Assembly: GCF_000150275.1 (NCBI RefSeq)
Contig: NW_002060944.1
Coordinates: 768,860 to 832,859, forward strand
Length of the DNA: 64,000 bases
Source: Trichoplax adhaerens
Lineage: Eukaryota; Placozoa; Uniplacotomia; Trichoplacea; Trichoplacidae
Reading direction: 5' to 3'
Every line of letters starts with the position of its first letter. Position 1 is the stretch's first letter. A program made the position numbers and the translations under genes. Below, in pieces: positions 51,201 through 64,000 of this stretch. The notes beneath the pieces are model-generated. The model was given only the letters and a program-made list of their open reading frames with translations, searched no databases and was not told where the DNA came from.

Positions 51201-51516
51201 CACAGTAGTACGCCTACATGACAGATATATTAAGACAACTGACAGTTTAACACCTTTTCTTCTCAGGTATACATCCAAGAATGGTACTGTGTATGCTATC
51301 GTTCTTAAGTGGCCAGGTTCTACTTTATCCTTAGCTGAACCAATGGTGCAGGCAAAGGAAACTAAAATTGGTTTACTTGGGTACAAAGGGAATTTTTCAT
51401 TTAAAAGTCAATCCAAGAATAAGGGAGTCATTATTAACATTCCACCATTAACCGTTGCTCAATTACCATGCAAGTGGGCTTGGGTATTTACATTTACTAA
51501 TTTAAAAAATAAGTAA
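48250..51516 (+). CDS. FUCA1: Alpha-L-fucosidase (GH29), 7 exons
   Basis: Lysosomal or secreted hydrolase removing alpha-linked L-fucose from glycoproteins and glycolipids. Exons: 48250-48617, 49291-49397, 49967-50097, 50330-50463, 50568-50798, 50966-51136, 51267-51516; 1392 bases, 463 aa (human FUCA1 466), all in phase. Seen: hydrophobic signal peptide about residues 1-23; [12 protein letters not shown] and SEWFW of the GH29 barrel; TSKHHEG at 128-134; ILWADGEW at 220-227, with D224 the expected nucleophile; [27 protein letters not shown]; a C-terminal beta-sandwich ([16 protein letters not shown]). The acid/base Glu is not conserved across the family and was not assigned. The exon 4 donor is the weak AG|GTTATA. 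Head-to-head with THUMPD1, tail-to-tail with CDK4/6. An AATAAA at 52101-52106 is a possible, rather distant poly(A) signal. Confidence 0.98.
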
Positions 51517-53011
51517 GATACTGTAGTGTGAGGTGGTAGAGCTTACCCAAATCGCGATAACTATTATTATTGCAACTAGTCTTACATCCTATGTTACAAT
51601 ATGCTGTAGATATTACAATGCATAGTATCGTTTTAATCTTGTCAAACCAATCCAAAAATTGGTATCACAGTGTATGGATAGATTCCTGAACTGTTCCTAC
51701 TTTTAAAATTGTCTTAAAATGCAAATTTTTGTCGTATTCTGTGCATCTTGTAGTGAATATTTCTTAATTTTACAGGAAACATTATCGCACCATGGTGCTT
51801 TTCCATTAACACCGTATGATTTTTAATTCTTGTAGTCATGATGGTATAATCTGTAAGATTACGTAATCATGTATCAAATTCAGTTCCAAGACCACTGATA
51901 CATCACAAAGATCTATCAGAAGTGCGTTTAATGAATTTTTTATCCAATGGTATATGTACTTGGTAAACTATGATGACGAATCAGTGTCGGTTTGATCATA
52001 AAGTAACTATAGCGAATAATATGTTTATGTTCTCGTTTGTTTATTAAATGTAAACACATTTCTATGTTCTATGTAGGATTAGGTATATACTAGATAAAAC
52101 AATAAAAAATTACAGTATTGTTAATGGAATCAAACGTAGGTGGAAATTATTGATGCAATAAACTACACAATATACATATTAAAATTTCGCGTACACCATC
52201 TTCTTCTGAGTACTCCCAATCACACCAATCGCAAACATTACACTTTACAAATTCATCAAAGCTAAGTTTTTTGCTCCTCTCTTTCCATGCACGGCAACTT
52301 TAACACAACGGAAGAAATCCACACGTTTTGATCAAAGTAAGTATAATAAGCACTTTATTAATGAATTATGTGCAATATGAAATATTAAAATGAAACAAAA
52401 AAAGACTTAAAGTTCATAACTAGCATCTATTGTATGTTGAATCTATCCATGACAGCATTTAAACTAAGTGCAGCAAATTGATTTCATCAATACTAAGCTG
52501 ATGCAGTTCTTAACTAAACAAAGTAGTTGACTACGGTTGTTATGAAAGTCTAAGAAGTTGTCAAGAAATAGATATCTTTCTGCTTTAAACAAATCATTCA
52601 TCATCTTCGACAGAGAGAATTGAATATGCAAAATTGCTTCTACAGGTAAAGACAATAACAGTGCTAGTAGAGTCACATTTCAAGATGATACAAACAATCA
52701 TCCGACGATGGCATTATTCAAACATATCTTCGATAACAATACAGGTTTTCAGTTTACAATTAACTGTACAAAAAATCGCCACTTAAAACCAGCAAATATA
52801 CTGTGTAATAGGCTCCTAGATTATACCAGGATAAAAAATGCAACACATATTTCACATACGAATAATTTAAAACTGGCATAGAGACTGAAATCGGGTATTA
52901 CCTATAAAATAGTGTTTACGTAAATATAATGCTACATAATATTATAAAAATTGCCACAACTTGTATGGATTACTTTAATTTCTCACGTAGCAAAAACAAT
53001 TGTTCACCCTT
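51517..53011. other. Tail-to-tail spacer FUCA1 / CDK4/6
   Basis: About 1.5 kb holding the two 3' ends. Apart from the Cys-rich fragment at 52147-52322 and a motif-less minus frame at 52464-52676, I see nothing coding. Confidence 0.5.
52147..52322 (-). pseudogene. Possible Cys-rich (zinc-ribbon-like) gene fragment
   Basis: Read on the minus strand, one frame gives CGFLPLC, a TAA stop, then SCRAWKERSKKLSFDEFVKC and NVCDWCDWEYSEEDG, ending at a stop at 52147-52149. The spacing C-x5-C-x2-C...C-x2-C-x2-C looks like a zinc-binding module. The stop could instead be removed by an AG acceptor just before TTGCCG (52297), making this a terminal exon. I could not find upstream exons or name the family. 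It may also be chance. Confidence 0.3.
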
Positions 53012-55817
<2,806 letters not shown>

Positions 55818-58800
55818 CAGGTGAAATTGCAAATTATTTAGTTATTCTATCCAGTTTCCACCTATGCAAAGAAATAAGAAATAGCCGTATGATTAACTAA
55901 TTGCACAGTATCTATAGTTTCAGCAGTAATTCCGTTTAATCATAGGGTAATATTGAAGAACATGATTAATATGCTCCAGATAGGCTCAAGACAAAAAACG
56001 GCATACAGTACACAAATAGTAAGAGTGGAAAGTAGAAACTTAAAGTTGTTCATAAACTTTCATGTATAGGTAATTGCAGCGTCTACGTGAAGTGCTAGTT
56101 TTGCATCATACTCTTAGGTGTGGATTGCAATTCTTTTTTTGGCTAAACATAAAATCAAGCATGAATATCAAAGAAGTAGGAAACTACTCTATTTAAATAG
56201 TCTACACAGCACTGCCATAGTGGTTAGATAGACAACGCATGATATCTACAGCCACTACTACATTAATAATTGCAAATTACCGTAGTACAATCGACTAGGT
56301 ATTGCCTATTTAAATTTTTATTCATCACTACAATCTATATAATTTCGTGTATCCTTAATCAGAAGAAACCATAGATAAAAACCAGCGATTGAAATAGAGA
56401 ACGCTTGAGAAAGATAATTTGAAAGATAGATTACTATAAATTGTTGTATTGGTATAGACATCCTACCCCATGAAATGGTCAATGTTAGTAAATCTATTGC
56501 CCAATTTTGGCTAAGACTAACATCGCAAGGTTAATTTATAAGGTGTGGTAAAGACCTTATTCAGGCTTTGACGATATAGAAATTAACTTGTAAAATTTGC
56601 TGAAGGAGCAATCTGTAGATACAATGAAAACTCCAATTTTGTTACATTCTTAAAATCAATTTACTGCAGCAGATATGCAGCTAATTGCAAGGTGTGACCG
56701 CCTCACAACATGATCAATATATTGTCCTTTCCATGTAATCATGTTGTGCCTTCTGGACTCTCTGTTCGATTAGTTCACGGTATCGTGATCTACGAATATG
56801 ATGGGTGGTTGCTATTGTCGACATGATTAAATTAGATTTAATTTAATTTATTAGAGTTTTCCATAGAAACTTAAACACTTCCATCCGAAGCAACTCTTTC
56901 GAATTCTTTTGGCTTAATGTTACTGATGCACTAGTCCACAGTCAGTGCTCACACATTTGTTATACATCCACTTATTCCATATCTTATGAGTATTTGCGTC
57001 GTTGCACGGATTTAATGCAATAAATAGGATAATCATTTTGTTGCAGTTTATCCATCATTGCAGATATATTGATCATCATAGAATACTGTACAGTACGCGC
57101 ATTTATTGGCAATGACTTGTTGTAATTACTGCAGCGCTATTTTAAACATGCTGTGTAAGTATCATAAATTTATTCAGTGCAATCAAAATAGTACTAAGGT
57201 TGCACATGAGGATCAGCGACTGCACATTGTACAATCTCAAAGAAGTAGATCATGCCTCGAACTATCCCTCTCCTAACGCCAATAATGACAAATAAAGGTA
57301 CTCGTATTACCAAAAACAGTGAATGGGATTATGACTAAATGTGCATAGAGATCATTCTAGTCATATACCTGATAAAAAAAAATAAAAAGTTATACCTTTG
57401 GTTGAGGAATATGAATCGATGCATTAAAAGATACTTAGTACTCGCACGGTAAATTGCAAACATCGTACAGTATAGCCATTAGATAACGTTACAAATGTTC
57501 CTTTAAGTGTACAATAGCTCAATTGCTTTCCTGCGATTGTTGTTATAATATTTTAAGCATAAACATGCCGGCATCAGTACAGTACTTGCAAAAGCACGCT
57601 TACAGGTGCAGCGTGGTGTTCTATACTCTTATTGTATTACAACATTCAACAAGTATGATTGAACTGGCAATAAAGACAAGCTACAGTATAACAATCCATA
57701 TTGAAAGCATTAGAGCAACGCATAGGAAAAAAAGAAGAATACAGTCATAGACCTAGAAAATTGTTGATAGTGGAATTTCATGTACAACAAATTGATCCCC
57801 AAAAAAGATAATCCCAAATAACTTTGTAGTTTAGTTCTAATTAAATATCCTACTAGCAGATTAGTAGCATAATAAATTAGCTCAGAAGCTTATAGTTATC
57901 CAAATAATCTTATTTTGTCACGTTAGTCAGCATGTACAGTGCAGTAATATATATACATGATAAGTTCAATCTACGAGTTCTATGATGGGCCTCAAAACTA
58001 CCGGTACTCGTCGACGATGTCATTACCTAGTCATTAAAATTAGCATTGGTCATGCTACTAACTGTAAATCATTAATCAGATTAGCTAGATAATAAATTGG
58101 TTCTAAATGCTGTAGTCCACTATGTAAATACATCAGAATACAGTATTACCTTATTACTACAATTAATATTCCCAAATTAGGGTATTAAATTTATACTTTA
58201 ACAGTGCTTTAAGCCGTAATAAGAATCTACAAGTACGATGGAATCTTATCAAGATAAGTATTTATGCCTTGGCAATAACTATCCAGTGGTTGTTATTCAA
58301 TAGCTACTAATTTAATACGTAGTCTAAAAGATATGCGCGTACAAATTCTGAGAGCGTTTGTTCCTTTTATTTTGCACGATGTACTTATGCGTATCCAACA
58401 CCTGACTTAAATAATTACAAATATAAGAAATAGTTAATTTGCGTATCTGCCGTAGAAGCTCTAAAAGCTAGGGACTTCCATCTACCGTGGTACAGCACTG
58501 TACACTGTACAGTCTGTACTACGAACCTTACGAATCTTATGTAAGATATTTACTTACTGAATGTAAATAAACAGTGTATGATCGTATAAACAGTATCAAG
58601 ATCAGAGTCTTCAAACTAGTACTGTACTGACTACTCGTACAATATAATATCAGACCAAAACTATGCAACTCTAGCACAGCCTGTTACTTGTTCACTGCCT
58701 GGCAGAATAGATTGCCATATAAGCATTCAATTAACATATAGTCATTCACCTTGCATACACCGTAAAATAAAAACCCGGCAGGGGTGCAATTGCTTGTGAC

Positions 58801-60470
58801 TGTGCGTGCATAATTAGACTCAAAAGATAACTGCAATGATTCTATTAGCTACCACCAGGGTCACTTTAGTACCGTATAGGTATAAATGAATTGTGGAGAA
58901 GAGCTAGAAATGGTCGAAAATTGTTGACAACTTTCATTGATTCCATTCTGCAACTTTAAATCGACCGTGACTAAGGAAGTTGTACGTAATCCAAAATGTC
59001 GCAGCCTAAATTTGATCTACGTACATAGTACGCTCTATTAACTTAAGATGTATGAAAGCTCGCTTCCTGAGCCAAGTCGGCATGTGCAGATATCGATTAT
59101 CAAAGTCGACGTAATGTGTCGATCAGCAGGTGTTTGCTCAACTTGAACAAAAATTACAAAAATGTGCCGTGCATATTATGTCATTGAAAGCGCGACTTAG
59201 AAAAATATTCGTCATTCAGTCTAAAACTCAATAGCCAACATCAACATTGCAAAGACTTGATCAATTATAATCTATAGAGTAAGGACATAGCACAATTTGA
59301 AAATATTTATACTCTAATTGAAAAAGTACAGTATTAGCTGAAATGGTGAATACTGTGCAGTAGTAAGAACACATTTTGTCGTTTTGCCATGTGCGATTAT
59401 GTGATAAGGATATCATTTCATAATTTTAAATCTTAATTAAAAAATATTCACTGTGTATAATAAATACGTCATGATTATATCATCCGCAAGGCGTACTGTA
59501 TATATATATATATTATATATATATATTCCCATATATTATATATCATGATAACCTGACAATACAGCATTAGAAGCATGAAATCGTAAGCATAATGCTACAG
59601 CAGTTTACCTCTCAATATTGTAGAATAAAAATATAGTATGTATGGTTGCATCGTTGTATTGCACTTTTACATGTATTTTACTGTATTGGGTGTTTGATTG
59701 AATTAGCTCGACATAGACCGAAACTAAAACTATGCAAAGTCCCCACTTTTTTTTTGTAGGCCTTCTAAAAGTAAAGATGTGAGCGTTAAATATCAAAGGT
59801 TTTTGCATAAATGGCGTTTGCTTACCGTCCCTAGTCATTAGAACAGCATATTATTCATCATCCATTGATTGCCTTTCAACATCAAGATACTACGACCGAA
59901 ATGGGAATAACTGAACAAATACTACGAGCAAGGCTGGCGATGATGGTTGATCCTATGGCAGCCGTGGTGGTGTCAATTTGATATAGAGTCAGCGCAACAT
60001 GGGATAAGACAGTAGTTCAAATAATTGCTATCACCACAGGCAGAAAAAATAACTTGGATCGGATGAACAGTGACAGCAAACAAAATATCAATTCTAAATT
60101 TAGAAATGCAAAAAAAACGTAGACTGTGGTCATAAGTCAATCATCGCTTTACCGTAAAATAATGGAATGACTGGGATCTAAATAATTGACACCGCAGTAT
60201 CATGTGCATTTGATAACTTGTATTTAGAATTGCATGAAATTAACGCTTGATGACATAAAATAACAAAGTAGATTGTACACTTTAGCAAGGTGTACAATGT
60301 ACAACTTGGATTCTTTGAATTTTAATCATTTTGCTTTATTTTGGGGGCTATTTAATGAATTACTATTGGTATCGACCGCCTAGCTCTTCAGCAGTGAAGC
60401 TCAACTGTGTAATGATCCATATCTCCATTTTCTCATCATTTAAAGTACATGATTTGCTGGCCTAGCCTCT
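55818..60470. other. Long intergenic region upstream of CDK4/6
   Basis: Roughly 4.6 kb of AT-rich DNA. It should contain the CDK4/6 promoter near 55.8-56 kb. Short GTACAGTAC words recur (about 57090, 57470, 58500, 58620). No exon with recognisable protein similarity was found; the frames at 57523-57750 and 59605-59838 carry no motif. Confidence 0.55.
59497..59546. repeat. (TA)n palindromic tract
   Basis: Two runs of TATATA... separated by TT, followed by a further ATATATTATATAT block, making a self-complementary stretch likely to form a cruciform or hairpin. A typical unstable microsatellite. Confidence 0.9.
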
Positions 60471-60555
60471 ATTGAAAATGCAAATCATTTTTTTCCAATG
60501 GAAGAATACATTCTATCCTAATTTCACCTTTTTTTTTCTTTCCTCTCTCAGTATG

Positions 60556-60590
60556 TTTCTTTCTCTCTCTCTCTCTCTCTCTTTCCTCTA
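60556..60590. repeat. (CT)n microsatellite
   Basis: About ten uninterrupted CT units flanked by T-rich sequence. The open frame 60472-60750 crossing it is a consequence of the pyrimidine bias. Confidence 0.95.
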
Positions 60591-60897
60591 CCTCATGCTA
60601 AGATTTGGCTGTTATCAGCAATATGTTGATATTCTTTGGTGGATAGTGTGTATGACCAGGGCAACCTTTCCACTGACCGGTGTGTATCGGTTGGCAAGGA
60701 TTGGATCGATAGGAATAATACTGTTGACTAATTATTGTAGTTGCTTTTGAAAGCAATGAATGAGGGATGGAGTATTCTCCTCAATAGTAACAATAATAAT
60801 ATGATTATTCTACTTTGCCATCAGCAATGAAATAGGAATTTTTATTCTCTCTTGCTATTGATTTCGGTGGACACTAGTGGATCGACCACGTCATGGC

Positions 60898-60950
60898 CAT
60901 TTTTTTTCTCTCTCTCTCTCTCTCTCTTTCTTCCTTTCTTTCTTTCTTTG
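60898..60950. repeat. T tract, (CT)n and (CTTT)n compound microsatellite
   Basis: A T tract, then about ten CT units, then CTTT repeats. It resembles the tract 350 bases upstream; the overlapping frames on both strands (60852-61082 plus, 60874-61203 minus) are not convincing genes. Confidence 0.95.
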
Positions 60951-63900
60951 AATGGTCAATCCAATGACGACTGTGGTGTGTCATGTTGCATGCAACACGT
61001 AACACGACGTGTCGTACGGTACTGGGATGTGTTTCCACGTCGATCGATTTATTGCCACTATCCAATAAGCAAGTTGGACTAACAAAGACGAGCTCAAGAC
61101 AATGCATTGACATTGAATAGGCAATGAATAGGTCAGTGAATGATACCAGCCAGTCATCCATGACGGTCATCCCAAGCGATCGTGTTGACCCGAGCTGACT
61201 CAACTCTTGACTTGGCTAGGCATGACTGACGCTCAATGGTACTGTACCATACTGTCAATGCAATTAACATCAATTATATCGGATGCAGTCATAATCAATC
61301 AACATCATTCCAATTAATTGTGAATAATATGATGAACATTAGGTTGCTATTCAATTTTCTTCTATCCAACATGGAGAATGAATGGAATATGCAAAATACT
61401 TCTCTAATATCAATACGGTAAATTAAATCAAAGTGATTAGGATGGGCACCGATAACAGAACACACCCTAGATCTCATCAAGGGATGAAAATTCACATTTT
61501 TAATGGGTCCTTTCAGTCATTTTTAAATAACGCCATGGAGACGGAAGACGATGGTCATCGATTGGATCATCGTCTACGATCTCGTTGCATGGCAATCATT
61601 GCATGCTCAATCTCTTGGACTGTTTTGATCGACGACGAGAGCAGAGGTCGAGAAAAAGTAATTATACTGACATCAAAAATAACAGGTGGTCCTTCATGGA
61701 TAGATGAATGATTACAATAATAATAATAATAACATGCAACGAGATTCCACTCATTTCCAACGTCTCTACAGTACAGGACTACAATACAGTCCATCCACCA
61801 TGAAAAAATGATCACATCCAGTTTAGGCTAACATGCACAAGATGACAGAAAATAAATGGACGAACTGGCTATCAGTAGGACTATCTTCATCCTTGTTATC
61901 GTTGAAGGATAGACAACAAACGTGGACAGGATCGAGAAGGATGGATAGTTTAATTGAAAAAAAAAAAAATTCTGAAATGGATGATAATCATCATGTGCTA
62001 ATATGAACAATCAAATTCATATTAATTGCAGTCTTTCCATCAACGATTCATCATCTCTCTGTCATGACTACAATGTACGACCTTTCTTAGCCCAATCCCT
62101 TCTATTTGGATACAACAAAAAATTATGTAAATTCTAAATGATAGAATAAAGATAATGACAACTTGTCTCGCGGCATCTTTGCATGTTTACTCTTTTTCAT
62201 ACGTCTAACCTCGTCTCTACATGCTGTACAACATTGTAATCCATCATCATGCCCGTCATAAATGGACACATTGAGCCACTCGTAGACGCATAAACTATAC
62301 TGTATAACATCATCCACCTTTTTTTTTACCTATTCTACAACGATATCCACACTAATTTAAAATGAAATTTGTAGCCATCGATCGTTATACACACTAGTAA
62401 TAATCTAATCGATCGCTTCAATGTAATTCATTAAATAATCTACTCATTTCCCTTTAACGATGATGTTGATGTCACATGATTATCCTGCTGCTGTTCTTGT
62501 TGATCTTTATTGAAGAATGTGCCCCGCAGTATTCTAAACCAATTAGCTAATGAATCTTTCCCTTAGTGAAACTATTACTTTTTTAACCTTGATTCTATAT
62601 GGATGTATTATTCATAGGAACATGGGGTAGTCCTACATAAAAATGATGACTGTATACTCGAGACTAGAAACAGTTCCAACTTTATCATACATAGACAACA
62701 TCTTCGTTCAAGAAAATGGAAAGAAAAAAAAATTGCTCTCCAACCTTATGCGATTGGGCGGGTTATGATCCAACGTCTGCAACGTATACTCGTTGTAAGA
62801 AGGATAAATTTCATCTTTCTACCTGCACGTTTATTCATGGGATGCATTCACATCGGTGTTTCTCCCATCTAATTTTATTTGCATCGTCATTAGTCATTAG
62901 TCAGGCTACAAAACATTAAACAAAATTGCTACGATGATGAATTAATTAGTCTTATTCTCTATCCAGGGAGATAGAGAAAATATTGACCACCTTTATTTTA
63001 ATCTCCCTTGGTCTATAACGCACCTCCACTAATTAAAATAATAGCATATCTTTACTGGGCAACCGGTATAATTTTGAGAACAAATAACTTTGATCAAATA
63101 TCATTATTGGCATACAAAATACGTCAGTTATTTCTTGAACAATAAAAATAGAATAGTAATTGTGTATTTATTCTGCTAAGGGAAGACCCAATCTGTCTAC
63201 TCCATCGCCAACTTGATGGCCGTCAATGAATGATAAGAAGGCTGTGTTCTATCTCCAATCGGAAATAATCATAATAATAATAATGGATAATTAAATGCAG
63301 GTTAAAGTCATGTAAAATACAGCTGTAGATGCAATCAATGGTCTTGCATATATCCAACTACTAAACTAAACAGGGAGGCAAGCATAACAAGGAAAAAAAA
63401 TAAAAGTGTGCAAACATAAAAATGATTAGATTCATTTATTACAAGTTAAAAATTAGAGGCCATGGTCTGCCCACTCGTCCTATGTTTACTAATTCTGTTT
63501 TGCAAATTCTTGCCAACATTCTGATCCTGGACGACACCACTATACAATTTTATAGGCACAGCTTGTGGCCAACAAGTTGTTCACTGCAGTTGTCCTCCAT
63601 TAATTCATCTACCTTCATTCCTATCTACGTTTATCCTCGTCAATTCTTTGTAACATTGTTATATTTAGCCATTCATTTCAACACTTTACTTTCCTACCAT
63701 TAACAACGTTACTTTTGATCAATGCAATATGTACGTCAATTCATTTAGCTCAGGTAAAATAATAAATATAATTCATTGTGCCAATCTCCCTATACTATTG
63801 TGCTATCATATTGAGATATTTCTCTTAATGGTATTTGATTCATTCAGTTTATTGCCATTTATCCAACTTTTGCATTAATACTATATATCAGCCTACTTAG

Positions 63901-64000
63901 CTCACTAAACAAGGCAGTCATTCATGGCTACCCTTAAATTACATCCTATATTATAATTATTCAATTTCCATCATTCACGATGGGGTCTGTGAATGTTTTG
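60951..64000. other. Right end of window, no recognised gene
   Basis: Composition from about 60.4 to 62.4 kb is slightly less AT-rich, and several overlapping open frames occur on both strands (for example 61433-61711 plus and 61567-61815 minus). None shows a domain, splice-flanked continuation or codon pattern I can support. Part could be untranslated exon of a gene beyond the window. Confidence 0.5.

Noticed and set aside
60472-61203. Ser/Leu-rich and Arg/Glu-rich open frames
   Set aside because: They are translations of (CT)n microsatellites and flanks on opposite strands.

Overview
The window looks like animal nuclear DNA: AT-rich, with short GT-AG introns and wide gaps. Every confidently recognised multi-exon gene has a clear animal counterpart. 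A CDK4/6-type kinase, a kinetochore NUF2, a ZZEF1 and a lysosomal-type fucosidase point to an early-branching metazoan. Compact introns and a tetratricopeptide relic of the form xSYxxIGxxYxxQGKY suggest a placozoan (Trichoplax/Hoilungia type); that assignment is inference, not proven by the sequence.

Layout. 1-7.5 kb: one intronless class A GPCR (3515-4465, +) in otherwise empty DNA. 7.5-8.6 kb: a stop-ridden TPR pseudogene carrying an inverted repeat. 10.5-34.0 kb: a 23-kb ZZEF1 gene on the minus strand, from a myristoylation-type first exon (MGN...) through EF-hand, DOC, CUB-like, paired ZZ zinc fingers and a second CUB-like domain. 35.9-42.4 kb: NUF2 (+), 17 exons solved in continuous frame (450 aa). 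44.3-47.2 kb: THUMPD1 (-), 7 exons (289 aa), with a decayed duplicate of its last exon just downstream. 48.2-51.5 kb: alpha-L-fucosidase (+), 7 exons (463 aa). 53.0-55.8 kb: CDK4/6 (-), 7 exons (312 aa). 55.8-64 kb: no gene recognised, only simple repeats.

From ZZEF1 to CDK4/6 the genes alternate strands, giving two head-to-head pairs (ZZEF1/NUF2 and THUMPD1/FUCA1) and two tail-to-tail pairs (NUF2/THUMPD1 and FUCA1/CDK4/6). Both head-to-head pairs are loaded with tandem repeats: decayed ~100-200 bp repeats in ZZEF1 intron 1, a ~180 bp duplication between ZZEF1 and NUF2, a 212-bp satellite and a 79-bp array in NUF2 intron 1, and a repeated promoter-like block between THUMPD1 and FUCA1. These repeats are the most unusual part of the window. 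The genes do not form a common pathway: they cover cell-cycle entry (CDK4/6), chromosome segregation (NUF2), tRNA acetylation (THUMPD1), glycan breakdown (FUCA1) and a large scaffold (ZZEF1). I found no CRISPR, phage, intact transposon or viral gene, and nothing I can defend as a wholly new system.
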